DNA of 55,296 nucleotides. Source: Cyanobium sp. PCC 7001 (GTDB lineage Bacteria; Cyanobacteriota; Cyanobacteriia; PCC-6307; Cyanobiaceae). How positions within the stretch are numbered: the stretch's first letter is position 1; the number at the start of each line of letters is the position of its first letter. A model generated the notes under the pieces. The model ran no database searches, was not told where the DNA came from, and saw only the letters and a list, made by a program, of their open reading frames with translations. The translations under genes were made by a program, and so were the position numbers. Location: NCBI RefSeq assembly GCF_000155635.1, contig NZ_DS990556.1, positions 554,780-610,075 on the forward strand, in the 5' to 3' direction. Shown one piece after another: positions 36,625 through 44,977 of this stretch.

Positions 36625-37512
36625 ATGCCTGTCACCTATCCCCGCAAGCTCTCCAACAACCTCAGCGCCCGGCAGGTGATGCAGCAGGTGGTGAAAAAGC
36701 GGGAATTGCAGATTCTCTTTCTGAACAGTTATCGCTTCAACGAACAGCGCTCCTGCCTCGAACTCACCAGCCTGATCGAGTTGCTCGACGGCGAACCAGC
36801 GGAACTGGTGCGTGATCTCTCCCACCACGTGAGTGATGAGGCCCGCCATGCCGTGTGGCTCACCGACCTCCTCTACGAGCTGGGCGAACCGATCGGCAAC
36901 CCGGCCACGTCTTCCTACATCGACGAGCTCAACCGCCTGCTGGACAGCTCCGCCGCCGGTGCCCGCAAGGATGAGGCCGTGGTGGCGGCCCTGGCCTCGA
37001 TCAACGCCACCGAAAAGCGCGGCTGCCAGACCTTCTCGGCCCACATCCACGCCCTCAAGACGGCCCCGGCCAGCGAAGAGAACGCCAGGATCCAGGCCAC
37101 CCTCGAGAAGATCCTGCCCGAGGAGGCCGCCCACGTGCGCTGGGGCAACCGCTGGCTCTGCCGGATCGCCAGCCGCAGTGCCGCCGACCGCGCCCGGGTG
37201 GATGAGGCCAAGCACCGCTATTCCCTGATCGAGCACGCGGCCTATGCCGCCGGCATGGACATCACCGCCGGGGCAGAGCTGCGAAGGCTGGCGAGCCTGG
37301 TGGACATCGCCAACACCATTCCCGCCTGGCAGCGTCCGGCCTACCTGCTGGAGCGTCTGCCCCAGACGCTGCTGGCACCGGATCTGCAGAAATCCCGCTT
37401 CCTGGCGGCGCGCCGGGTGTGGGAGCAGGAACCGGCCCAGTTCTTCGAGACCTTCGTGCCGATGTTCCTCAGCGGCCTCAAGGGGCTGCGGCCCAGCTCC
37501 AGCCGGGCCTGA
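36625..37512 (+). CDS. Ferritin-like diiron-carboxylate protein
   Basis: It is a predicted four-helix-bundle protein with a dinuclear metal site. I start at ATG 36625 (295 residues); the frame is open further upstream, inside the M16 gene. Helix landmarks match the diiron pattern: Glu40 or Glu46 in helix A, E72-A-R-H75 in helix B, Glu130 in helix C, and E167-A-A-H170 in helix D. The C-terminal third is helical and ends in a Ser-rich tail. The reaction is unknown: hydroxylase, oxidase or iron handling are all possible. It sits 25 bases after the M16 pair, so cotranscription is likely. It converges on sipA. Confidence 0.8.
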   Translation: MPVTYPRKLSNNLSARQVMQQVVKKRELQILFLNSYRFNEQRSCLELTSLIELLDGEPAELVRDLSHHVSDEARHAVWLTDLLYELGEPIGNPATSSYIDELNRLLDSSAAGARKDEAVVAALASINATEKRGCQTFSAHIHALKTAPASEENARIQATLEKILPEEAAHVRWGNRWLCRIASRSAADRARVDEAKHRYSLIEHAAYAAGMDITAGAELRRLASLVDIANTIPAWQRPAYLLERLPQTLLAPDLQKSRFLAARRVWEQEPAQFFETFVPMFLSGLKGLRPSSSRA

Positions 37513-37578
37513 GGCCAGGGTCAAGGCAGATTCCAGATCCGCCAAGGCAGCTCGGCTCAGGCTGTTCAGCTGCTCGGC

Positions 37579-37965
37579 TCAACCCTGGGCCCCATCCTTC
37601 CCTTCGGAATCGGACCCTTCGGATCCGGACGCAGCGCTCACGGCTTCCGCTTCCACCAGAAAGGTGCCGCGCCGGAATCGCACGGCCAGCTGGCCCAGGG
37701 CCCGCAGGCCCACCACCGTGCCCACCTCATCGATCCCCACCAGATCGGGCGGCCGCAGCATGGGCATCGGATCGGCTGTCTTGAGATAGCGCGGTGTGCG
37801 CTGGAGGCTCACCTGATCACCGACGCGCCAGGCCCTCACCGCCTCCTGCGGTGCCATGCCGGCCTGCTCGGGGCTGGGGGAGCCGTCTTCGCCGCTGGTC
37901 GGGCTCGGCTCCGAAGGGCCGGTGGGTGATGGAACGGGTGGCATGGGCAGAGGCAGCAGCCCCAT
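37579..37965 (-). CDS. sipA: SipA-like regulator (DUF3148)
   Basis: The C-terminal two thirds (about residues 45-110) match the SipA/DUF3148 fold: WRVGDQVSLQRTPRYLKTAD, MPMLRPPDLVGIDEVGTVVG, and a final AVRFRRGTFLVEAE strand. SipA is a small SH3-like protein that binds the conserved cyanobacterial histidine kinase NblS/Hik33 and affects high-light and stress signalling. Here it has an unusual Pro/Ser-rich N-terminal extension of about 40 residues and an acidic Ser/Gly tail, so 128 residues against roughly 75 in other cyanobacteria. A later start (the next Met, at 37944) would still include part of the extension. It is divergent from bioY with overlapping possible starts. Confidence 0.75.
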   Translation of the reverse strand: MGLLPLPMPPVPSPTGPSEPSPTSGEDGSPSPEQAGMAPQEAVRAWRVGDQVSLQRTPRYLKTADPMPMLRPPDLVGIDEVGTVVGLRALGQLAVRFRRGTFLVEAEAVSAASGSEGSDSEGKDGAQG

Positions 37966-38606
37966 TCAACCCAACGGTGGCGGCCGGGGACGGCGGCGCG
38001 GCAAACTGGCCCCTGACCGGCACGGACGCTTTGCGGGCTCTAGCGAACTGGAGTGGAGCGGTTGCCGGCCTGCTGCTGATCCTGGTGGGTGGCCTGATCC
38101 AGGCTGCCCTCCCCCTTCCCCAGGCCTCCGGTGGCTGGGCCCTCACGCCCCTGCCGATCACGCTGCAGGTGCCGGCTCTGCTGCTCACCGCCCTGGTCTG
38201 CGGCCCCCGCAGCGCCATCCTGGCGGCGGTGGCCTACCTCAGCCTGGGCCTGTTCCAGCTTCCGGTGTTCCATGGTGGCGGAGGAGCGGCCTACCTGCTG
38301 GACCCGGGCTTCGGCTACCTGGCGGGCTTTCTTCCCGCCGCCTGGCTCACGGGCAGGCTCGCCCGTCAACGCGGCATGAACGATGTGCTCAACCTCACCC
38401 TCGCGAGCGTGACCGGCCTGGTGGTGATTCAGGTGTGTGGGGCCCTCAACCTCCTGCTCGGTGCCCTGGCCGGCCGCTGGCCTGGCGGCGTTCTGCCGCT
38501 GCTGATGAGCTATTCCGTGGGGCCATTGCTGCCCCAGCTGCTGCTCTGCTGCGCCGTGGCGACAACGGCCCTGGTGCTGCGGCGTCTGCTGCTGGTGCCC
38601 TCGTGA
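37929..38606 (+). CDS. bioY: Biotin transporter BioY (ECF-type substrate-binding subunit)
   Basis: It is a membrane protein that captures biotin, alone or with an ECF ATPase module not seen here. The protein has about six membrane segments. Family wording is visible in LPITLQVPALLLTALVCGPR, LGLFQLPVFHGGGGAAYLL and DPGFGYLAGFLPAAWLTG. I give ATG 37929 (225 residues), but this overlaps the divergent sipA start, and an in-frame GTG at 37944 or 37977 may be the true start. Its stop overlaps the GTG of lspA (GTGA), so bioY and lspA are coupled. Confidence 0.92.
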   Translation: MERVAWAEAAAPFNPTVAAGDGGAANWPLTGTDALRALANWSGAVAGLLLILVGGLIQAALPLPQASGGWALTPLPITLQVPALLLTALVCGPRSAILAAVAYLSLGLFQLPVFHGGGGAAYLLDPGFGYLAGFLPAAWLTGRLARQRGMNDVLNLTLASVTGLVVIQVCGALNLLLGALAGRWPGGVLPLLMSYSVGPLLPQLLLCCAVATTALVLRRLLLVPS

Positions 38607-39070
38607 GTGCCGGCCGCAGGCGCAGCTATCTGCTGGCCGCCCTGGTGGTGCTGCTGGATCAGGTCAGCAAGGCCTGGGCCGTGCAGGCCCTGCCACCCGG
38701 CGTGCCCCGACCCCTGCTGCCCGGACTCCTCGAGCTGCTGCTCACCTGGAACACCGGTGCGGCCTTCAGCCTCCTGACCGGCCACACCGAGGTGCTGGGG
38801 GTGGTGAGCCTGGTTGTGGGCCTCGGGGTTGCGGTGTGGATCGGGCGCCAGCGGGCGCTGAGCCTGGCCCGGAGCCTGGCGCTCGGCTTCCTGCTGGGGG
38901 GCGCGGTGGGCAATGGCATCGACCGCTGGCGGCTCGGGGCTGTGGTGGACTTCCTCTCCTTCGTGCCGTTGAGCTTTCCCGTGTTCAACCTCGCCGATGT
39001 GGCCATCAACCTGGCCGTGCTCTGCTTCGTGATCGATCTGTTCGGAAACCATGGCCCCCGTCGCGCTTGA
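38603..39070 (+). CDS. lspA: Lipoprotein signal peptidase
   Basis: It cleaves signal peptides of lipidated prolipoproteins in the membrane. I start at GTG 38603, overlapping the bioY stop; this gives 155 residues, the normal length. Four membrane segments are present. The catalytic aspartates lie in GNGIDRWRLG and FNLADVAIN. The signature LLDQVSKAWAV near the N-terminus and LLLTWNTGAAFSLL are also typical. It overlaps the FHA-PBP gene by 20 bases, so bioY, lspA and the PBP appear to be one transcript. Confidence 0.96.
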   Translation: MSAGRRRSYLLAALVVLLDQVSKAWAVQALPPGVPRPLLPGLLELLLTWNTGAAFSLLTGHTEVLGVVSLVVGLGVAVWIGRQRALSLARSLALGFLLGGAVGNGIDRWRLGAVVDFLSFVPLSFPVFNLADVAINLAVLCFVIDLFGNHGPRRA

Positions 39071-41222
39071 GCTGCTGCGTCAGCGCTGGCGACGCTGGCG
39101 CCAACCGGGCCAGGCCCAGCTGCTGCTCCATCTGCCGGGCCAGGGCAGCCGGTCCGTGGCGATCCACAGCGGGGCCTACCGCATCGGGCGGGAGGGGGAT
39201 GTGCAGATTCCGATCAACCATCCCGCCGTGAGCCGTCAGCACGCGTTGCTGGAACGGCGGGCCACGGGTTGGCTGCTCAGCGACCGCGGTTCCACCAATG
39301 GGCTCTGGTGGCGTGGCCGCAGGGTGCAGCAGCTGATGCTGCGCGACGGCGACACCGTGCGCTTCGGTCCCAGCCACCAGCCGGGGCTGCCGGAACTGGA
39401 GTTCCAGCAGCGGCCACGGCCGCAACTGGAGAGGATCGTGCGCGGCGCGTCCCTGGCCCTGGCCGGCCTCAGCGCCGGCGGCGTGGCTCTGCTGGCCCTC
39501 TCGGTGCTGCAGAGCCCCATCCGCGGCAGCCTGGCAACCGTGCGGGGCCCCCTGGCCCTCTACGACCGCCAGGGCAAGCCGATCAACTCGGTGCAGGGCC
39601 TGGAGCACCGGGAACTGGCGGGGTTGAACGACTACCCGGCCGTGCTCGTCGATGCCCTGCTCTCCAGTGAGGATGCCCGCTTCTGGTGGCATCCCGGAGT
39701 GGACCCGGTGGGCACCGCCCGGGCCCTGGTGACCAACCTGCTGGGCGGGCGGGTGCTCGAGGGTGGCAGCACCCTCACCCAGCAGCTCGCCCGCAGCCTC
39801 TATCCCGACCAGGTGGGCCAGGGGGAGACCCTCGCCCGCAAGTGGCGGGAACTGCTGGTGGCCCTGCAGCTGGAGGCCCGCTTCAGCAAGCACGACCTGC
39901 TGCTCAGCTACCTCAACCGGGTGTACCTGGGGGTGGGCTGGGGCTTCGAGGACGCTGCCCGCCACTACTTCGGCAAGCCCGCGGCCAAGCTGGAACTGCA
40001 GGAGGCGGCCCTGCTGGTGGGTCTGCTGCCCTCCCCCAATGGCTACGACCCTTGCTTCGATCCCCAGGCGGCCCTGGATTCGCGCAACGCCGTGCTGCTG
40101 AAGATGGTGGACACCGGCCGCCTCAACGCCGATGCGGGCCGCACCGCCCGGCGCAGTCCGATCAAGCTGGCTCCCGAGGCCTGCAAGCGCGCCGCCGAGC
40201 TGCGCGGCGCTCCCTTCTACACCGATCAGGTGCGCCGCGATCTGGCCGCCCAGGTGGGGCCGGCCGTGGCGGCGGAGGGCAACTTTCTGATCGACACCTA
40301 TTTCGACCCCCGCGTGCAGGCCCAGGTGGAGCGGCTGCTGCGGCAGCGGCTGAACAGCAGCCGGGGCCTCAACATCACCGAGGGGGCGGTGGTGATCCTG
40401 GATGTGCGCAACGGCGGCATCGTGGCGATCGCCGGCGGCCGCGATTACCAGCAGAGCCAGTTCAACCGGGCCACCATGGCCGTGCGTTCGCTGGGCAGCG
40501 CCTTCAAGCTCTTCCCCTACCTGGCGGCCCTGGGCCGCGGTGCCAGGCCCGCTGATCCGGTGAGCTGCGCCCAGCTGCGCTGGCGGGGGCAGACCTTCAG
40601 CAGCGACTGCAGCGGCAACCTCTCGCTCGTGTCGGCCTTCGCCACCAGCAGCAACACCGCCGCCCTGCGCACGGCCCAGAAGGTGGGCCTCGATGCGGTG
40701 GTGCAACAGGCCCGGGATCTGGGCATCACCAGCCCGTTGGCGGCGGTGCCCGGCCTCGTGCTCGGCCAGAGCGAAACCACCCTGCTGGAGCTCACCGCCG
40801 CCTATGGCGCCGTGGCGAACGATGGGGTCTGGCATCCACCCACCACCATCCGGCGGCTGGTGGATGCCGAGACCTGCCGCGGCAAGGAGAGTGCCCAATG
40901 CCGGCAGGAGGAGGCCGCCAGTCCGTCCACGGTCAGCCCCGGCCGCCGGGTGGTGACCGCCAAGACGGCTGAGGCCATGCAGCAGTTGCTGAGAGCCGTG
41001 GTGACCAGCGGCACCGGCCGGGCCGCCCGCCTGGGTGGCCGCGAGGGGGGCAAGACCGGCACCAGCAATGACAACCGCGATCTCGTGTTCATCGGCTATG
41101 CGCCGCAGCGCCACTGGGTGATGGGCGTCTGGCTCGGCAACGACGACAACAGCCCGACGAAGGGGTCCAGCGCCGTGGCCGCGGGGCTCTGGGGCGACAT
41201 CATGCGGGCCACGGGTTCCTGA
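39051..41222 (+). CDS. Class A penicillin-binding protein (PBP1) with N-terminal FHA domain
   Basis: It is a bifunctional peptidoglycan glycosyltransferase/transpeptidase. In order: an FHA phosphothreonine-binding domain (about 30-115; GRE at 46-48, SRQHA at 61-65, STNG at 81-84); one membrane helix (about 133-153); a GT51 domain with catalytic Glu207 in SSEDARFWWHPG and GGSTLTQQLAR; and a transpeptidase domain with S483-A-F-K, S533-S-N and K668-T-G-T. The FHA part precedes the membrane anchor and so faces the cytoplasm, where it could recruit the enzyme to Ser/Thr-phosphorylated partners. At 723 residues the enzyme is complete. The SXXK box reads LGSAFK rather than the common PGSTFK. Confidence 0.95.
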   Translation: MAPVALELLRQRWRRWRQPGQAQLLLHLPGQGSRSVAIHSGAYRIGREGDVQIPINHPAVSRQHALLERRATGWLLSDRGSTNGLWWRGRRVQQLMLRDGDTVRFGPSHQPGLPELEFQQRPRPQLERIVRGASLALAGLSAGGVALLALSVLQSPIRGSLATVRGPLALYDRQGKPINSVQGLEHRELAGLNDYPAVLVDALLSSEDARFWWHPGVDPVGTARALVTNLLGGRVLEGGSTLTQQLARSLYPDQVGQGETLARKWRELLVALQLEARFSKHDLLLSYLNRVYLGVGWGFEDAARHYFGKPAAKLELQEAALLVGLLPSPNGYDPCFDPQAALDSRNAVLLKMVDTGRLNADAGRTARRSPIKLAPEACKRAAELRGAPFYTDQVRRDLAAQVGPAVAAEGNFLIDTYFDPRVQAQVERLLRQRLNSSRGLNITEGAVVILDVRNGGIVAIAGGRDYQQSQFNRATMAVRSLGSAFKLFPYLAALGRGARPADPVSCAQLRWRGQTFSSDCSGNLSLVSAFATSSNTAALRTAQKVGLDAVVQQARDLGITSPLAAVPGLVLGQSETTLLELTAAYGAVANDGVWHPPTTIRRLVDAETCRGKESAQCRQEEAASPSTVSPGRRVVTAKTAEAMQQLLRAVVTSGTGRAARLGGREGGKTGTSNDNRDLVFIGYAPQRHWVMGVWLGNDDNSPTKGSSAVAAGLWGDIMRATGS

Positions 41223-41225
41223 GCG

Positions 41226-42779
41226 GTGAACACCCGCACCCGCCTCTGGATCGCCGCTGCTGCCCTGCTGCTGGCCCTGATGGTGGTGGGCCTGGTGCTG
41301 CAGGCCGTCAACCAGCTGGTGTGGCAGCTCAGCGCCATCCTTCCCTACGGCCTGGTGGGGCCTGTGGTGTTCCTGCTCATGGCCGGGGCAGCCCTGCTGC
41401 TGGCCCAGCTGGCCTGGCCCTGGCTGCGCAGTCTTCGGCCCGGGAACCGTCCCGGCGGTCGCCTCCCGGCCCAGCCGCCGGCGCCGCCGGACAACCGCCG
41501 GGAGGCGGCGGCGCGCCAGCTTGAGGGCATCGACCAGACCCTCGAACGGGTCCGGGATGCGGTGGAGCGGGAGGCCCTGCGCCAGCAGCAGCAGCGGATG
41601 GCCGCGGAACTGGAGCGGGGCGATCTGGTGATCGTGGTGTTCGGCACGGGCTCAGCCGGCAAGACCTCCCTGATCCGCGCCCTGCTGCGCAGGCTCGTGG
41701 GCCGTGTGGGGGCGCCCATGGGGGCCACCGGACGCAGCAGCCGTTACCGGCTGCGCCTGCAGGGGCTGCAGCGGGCGGTGTGGCTGGTGGACACCCCCGG
41801 AATCCTCGAGGCCGGCGTGGATGGGGCGGAGCGCGAACGGCTGGCCCGGGCCCAGGCCAGCCGCGCGGATCTGCTGCTCCTGGTGGTGGACGGTGATCTG
41901 CGGGCCGCGGAGTACCAGGTGTTCGAAGCGCTCGCGGCCCTCGGCAAGCGGCTGCTGCTGGTGCTCAACAAGTGTGATCTGCGGGGGGAGCAGGAGGAGC
42001 AGCGGCTGCTGGCCTTGCTGCGGCGCCGCTGTGGCTCCAGGCTGGCGCCAGAGGATGTCATCCCTGCCAGCGCTTCCCCCCAGAGCGTACCGATGCCGGG
42101 TGGCCAGCCCCACCAGCCGGAGCCGGAGGTGGAGCGGCTCCTGCTGCGCATCGCCGCCGTGCTCCATGCCGAAGGCGAGGACCTGATCGCCGACAACCTG
42201 CTGCTGCAGTGCCGGCAGCTGGGGGAGGCGAGCCGCCAGCTGCTGGGGGAGCAGCGGCGAGGCGATGCCGCCCGGATCGTGGACCGCTACATGTGGATCG
42301 GCGCCGGCGTGCTGGCGGTCACTCCCCTGCCCGGCATCGATCTGCTGGGGGCGGCGGCCGTCAACGCCCAGATGGTGGTGGAGATCGGCCGTGTCTATGG
42401 CGTCACCCTCAGCCGCGCCACGGCCCAGGACCTGGCCCTCTCGGTGGGGCGCACCCTGGCCGGTCTGGGTCTGGTGAAGGGAGGGGTGGGACTGCTCAGT
42501 GCGGCGCTCAGCCTTTCACTGCCGGCCCTGGTGGTGGGCCGGGCGATTCAGGCGGTGAGTGCGGCCTGGCTCACCCGGGTGGCTGGCCAGAGCTTCATCA
42601 CCTACTTCGAGCGCGACCAGGACTGGGGCGACGGCGGCATCCAGGATGTGGTGCAGCAGCACTACGACCTGGGCCGAAGGGAGGGCGCGCTGCAGCAGTT
42701 CCTGGCGGTGGCCTTCAGACGGGTGGTGGAACCGCTGCAGAGGAAGGAACGGCAGCTGCCGCCCCGCCCCCAGAACTGA
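41226..42779 (+). CDS. Membrane GTPase with DUF697-like C-terminal domain
   Basis: It is a predicted Era/YcjX-type GTP-binding protein of unknown cellular role. The 517 residues begin with two membrane helices (about 9-30 and 40-66). A basic coiled segment follows, then a G domain: P-loop VFGTGSAGKTSLI (about 138-150), G3 LVDTPGILEAG, and G4 LNKCDL. The C-terminal half has hydrophobic helices (MWIGAGVLAVTPLPGIDLLGA, and ALSLSLPALVVGRAI), typical of DUF697. The start is GTG, 3 bases after the PBP stop, so it is cotranscribed. Its 3' end overlaps the small membrane protein on the other strand by 65 bases. Confidence 0.92.
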   Translation: MNTRTRLWIAAAALLLALMVVGLVLQAVNQLVWQLSAILPYGLVGPVVFLLMAGAALLLAQLAWPWLRSLRPGNRPGGRLPAQPPAPPDNRREAAARQLEGIDQTLERVRDAVEREALRQQQQRMAAELERGDLVIVVFGTGSAGKTSLIRALLRRLVGRVGAPMGATGRSSRYRLRLQGLQRAVWLVDTPGILEAGVDGAERERLARAQASRADLLLLVVDGDLRAAEYQVFEALAALGKRLLLVLNKCDLRGEQEEQRLLALLRRRCGSRLAPEDVIPASASPQSVPMPGGQPHQPEPEVERLLLRIAAVLHAEGEDLIADNLLLQCRQLGEASRQLLGEQRRGDAARIVDRYMWIGAGVLAVTPLPGIDLLGAAAVNAQMVVEIGRVYGVTLSRATAQDLALSVGRTLAGLGLVKGGVGLLSAALSLSLPALVVGRAIQAVSAAWLTRVAGQSFITYFERDQDWGDGGIQDVVQQHYDLGRREGALQQFLAVAFRRVVEPLQRKERQLPPRPQN

Positions 42780-42924
42780 GCAGGGCTTCCGGCGGCGGCG
42801 GTTGGAGCGGCCCCCGGCTGTCGAGCACGAGGATGAGGCCCAGGTAGAGCACGCCCACCAGGATCGAGATGGTTCCGGTGACGATGGCCACCAGGCGGCC
42901 ACGGCGGTTCGCTTCGGGCGTCAT
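42715..42924 (-). CDS. Small single-pass membrane protein coupled to the PLP decarboxylase
   Basis: This is a 69-residue protein starting at ATG 42924, which overlaps the decarboxylase stop as ATGA. A basic N-terminus (MTPEANRRGR) precedes one membrane helix (VAIVTGTISILVGVLYLGLI), then LDSRGPLQPPPPEAL and an Ala/Pro/Val-rich tail. The frame extends further upstream only into decarboxylase coding sequence. I do not know a function; the positive-inside pattern puts the N-terminus in the cytoplasm. The last 65 bases overlap the converging GTPase gene. Confidence 0.75.
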   Translation of the reverse strand: MTPEANRRGRLVAIVTGTISILVGVLYLGLILVLDSRGPLQPPPPEALLSSGGGAAAAVPSSAAVPPPV

Positions 42925-44399
42925 CGGCGTACAGAGCGGCGGACAGAGGGCTGAATGGGGCGGGGGAGATCCCTCAGAGAGCCTGCCACCACCACCTGCA
43001 GCTGTTCCAGTTCCGTGGCCGTGGTGTGGGGATTGCCCAGAACCGCCTTGAGGTGATGGCGCCCTCCATGCAGGGGCCGCGACAGCATCAGCTGGTGGTT
43101 CAGCAGCTGCTGGCGCGTGGCCTGGCTCCAGCGATCGGCCTCCTCGCTGGCGAGACCGCGGGGCGTGAAGGCGAGCAGATGACAACGCCCCCCCCTGAGC
43201 TCGAGTTCAGGCAGGGAGGAGAGGAGGGTCTCCAGCATCCGGCGCCGCTGGATCGCCCCATCGAGCACCGCCTCGATGCCATCGAGCCCGAGCTGACGCA
43301 GCCCGAGCCAGAGCTTGAGGATGTCAGCGGGCCGCGTGCCCTGCAGCCCCCATTCACCGCCGTGGCCCCCACCCCAGCTGGGTTCCATGTACGGCAGGCC
43401 CGTGCCGAAGGCCCGCTCGAGGTGCCTGGGTTGGCGCAGCAGCAGCAGCGAGGAGGTCTTGGTGATCCCCAGCAGCTTCTGTGGGTTGATGGTCACCGAG
43501 TCGGCCAGCTCCAGGCCCGCCACCCGGTGGCGGTGGCGGGAGCTGAGGGCGAACACCGCGCCGATGGCCCCATCCACATGCATCCAGTGGCCATGGCGCC
43601 GGCACAGCTCGGCCACCGGGGCCAGGGGGTCCACCGCCCCACGCACCGTGGTGCCGGCCGTGGCCACCACCGCGACCACGGGAACGCCAGCGGCGCCCAG
43701 CTGCTCCAGCTCCCGCTCCAGCAGGGCCCCATCCATGCCGCCATCCGCCGCGGTGGGGATGGGGCGCAGGGCGGTGGGCGGCAGGCCCATCACCGTCACG
43801 GCCTTGCGCAGGGACACGTGGGCGTCGGCGCTGGCCACCACCACCGCCTCCGGGCAGCTGCCGAGACCGGCGTGGATGCGCGCCGTGACCAGCGCCATCA
43901 GGTTGGCGAGGGTGCCGCCGCTCGCCGCCACGCCGCCGCAACTGTCCCCCAGGCCCAGTTGCCGGGCCAGCCAGGCCGCCAGGTTGCGCTCCAGACGCGA
44001 GAGGCTGGGGGAGAGCTCCTCCGCCAGCAGGTTGTTGTTGAGTCCGGCGCAGATCAGATCCGCGGCGATGGAGGCGGGCAGTGGGGGTGGATCGAGATGG
44101 GCCAGCGCACCGGGATGGCTGGGGTTGTAGGCCCCATCCATCACCAGTTGCAGATCGGCGAGCAGGCCGCCTGGATCCAGACCCTGCCGCTGGGGCTCCA
44201 CCTCCGGCAGCACACTCAGGCCAGGCAGCGGCGAACGGCTTGCCGCCGAACCCAGCCAGGCGCAGAGCCGCTCGCTGGCCTGCTCCAGAAACTGCCTCAG
44301 GCGAGCATCGGGATGGTGCGGGCTGGCAAACGGCAGAGGTGGGGCGTCCCACGGGGATGGTGGCGCGGTTGCCAACGACGGACGATCGAATGGCACCAT
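42921..44399 (-). CDS. PLP-dependent group II decarboxylase (diaminobutyrate/glutamate/aromatic type)
   Basis: It is a fold-type I PLP decarboxylase; the amino acid substrate is not certain. The 492 residues show ADAHVSLRKA with the ring-stacking His194, VDGAIGAVFAL with Asp276 (PLP pyridine N contact), and the Schiff-base Lys308 in SVTINPQKLLGITKTSS. Most relatives read HK at this spot; here Gln307 precedes the Lys. PYMEPSWGGGHGGEWGLQG follows. Closest types by wording are L-2,4-diaminobutyrate decarboxylase-like enzymes, which would point to polyamine (diaminopropane) synthesis; tyrosine or aspartate decarboxylases are alternatives. The start overlaps possible tadA starts on the other strand. 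Confidence 0.88.
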   Translation of the reverse strand: MVPFDRPSLATAPPSPWDAPPLPFASPHHPDARLRQFLEQASERLCAWLGSAASRSPLPGLSVLPEVEPQRQGLDPGGLLADLQLVMDGAYNPSHPGALAHLDPPPLPASIAADLICAGLNNNLLAEELSPSLSRLERNLAAWLARQLGLGDSCGGVAASGGTLANLMALVTARIHAGLGSCPEAVVVASADAHVSLRKAVTVMGLPPTALRPIPTAADGGMDGALLERELEQLGAAGVPVVAVVATAGTTVRGAVDPLAPVAELCRRHGHWMHVDGAIGAVFALSSRHRHRVAGLELADSVTINPQKLLGITKTSSLLLLRQPRHLERAFGTGLPYMEPSWGGGHGGEWGLQGTRPADILKLWLGLRQLGLDGIEAVLDGAIQRRRMLETLLSSLPELELRGGRCHLLAFTPRGLASEEADRWSQATRQQLLNHQLMLSRPLHGGRHHLKAVLGNPHTTATELEQLQVVVAGSLRDLPRPIQPSVRRSVRR

Positions 44400-44407
44400 T
44401 CTCCCTT

Positions 44408-44977
44408 GTGAGCCCGAACCGGGCTTCCAGCATCGCCGGGGTGGCCGTGGGGCAGGGGATCGACAGGCCGCAAGGGCCGGAGCCAGCCGCGCTCCAGGCG
44501 GTGCAGGCCCGCTGGATGGAGCGGCTGCTGCGCTGTGCGCAACGGGTGGGAGAGGACGGTGAGATTCCTGTGGCTGCAGCGGTTCTCGATCAGCACGGGC
44601 GCTGCATCGGCTGGGGCTGCAACCGCCGCGAGCGGCAACAGGATCCCCTGGGCCATGCCGAGCTGGTGGCGCTGCGCCAGGCCAGCCAGCTGCTCGGCGA
44701 CTGGCGCCTCAACAGCTGCACCCTGCTGGTGACGCTGGAGCCCTGTCCGATGTGCGCGGGTGCCCTCGTGCAGGCCAGGATCGGCACCCTGGTGTACGGC
44801 GCCCCCGATCCGAAGCGCGGCGCCGTGGGCAGCTGCCTGGATCTGGTGCGCCACCCCAGTGCCCATCACCACATGCGGGTGGTGGGCGGGCTGGCAGGCG
44901 AGCAGGCCGGAGAGCTGCTGAAGGCCTGGTTCAGACAGCGACGGCAGCCGCCTGGCGGGAGCCAGCCCCAGGCCTGA
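44408..44977 (+). CDS. tadA: tRNA-specific adenosine deaminase
   Basis: It deaminates the wobble adenosine of tRNA-Arg(ACG) to inosine and is normally essential. The zinc and catalytic motifs are HAELVAL (His ligand and catalytic Glu) and PCPMCAGALV (two Cys ligands), with GAPDPKRGAVGS downstream. I use GTG 44408 (189 residues); ATG 44390 lies inside the overlapping start of the divergent decarboxylase, and a later ATG at 44516 would still keep the whole domain (MERLLRCAQRVGEDGEIPVA). The extra N-terminus of about 35 residues is unusual for TadA. It converges on the aminotransferase with a 47-base overlap. Confidence 0.92.
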   Translation: MSPNRASSIAGVAVGQGIDRPQGPEPAALQAVQARWMERLLRCAQRVGEDGEIPVAAAVLDQHGRCIGWGCNRRERQQDPLGHAELVALRQASQLLGDWRLNSCTLLVTLEPCPMCAGALVQARIGTLVYGAPDPKRGAVGSCLDLVRHPSAHHHMRVVGGLAGEQAGELLKAWFRQRRQPPGGSQPQA

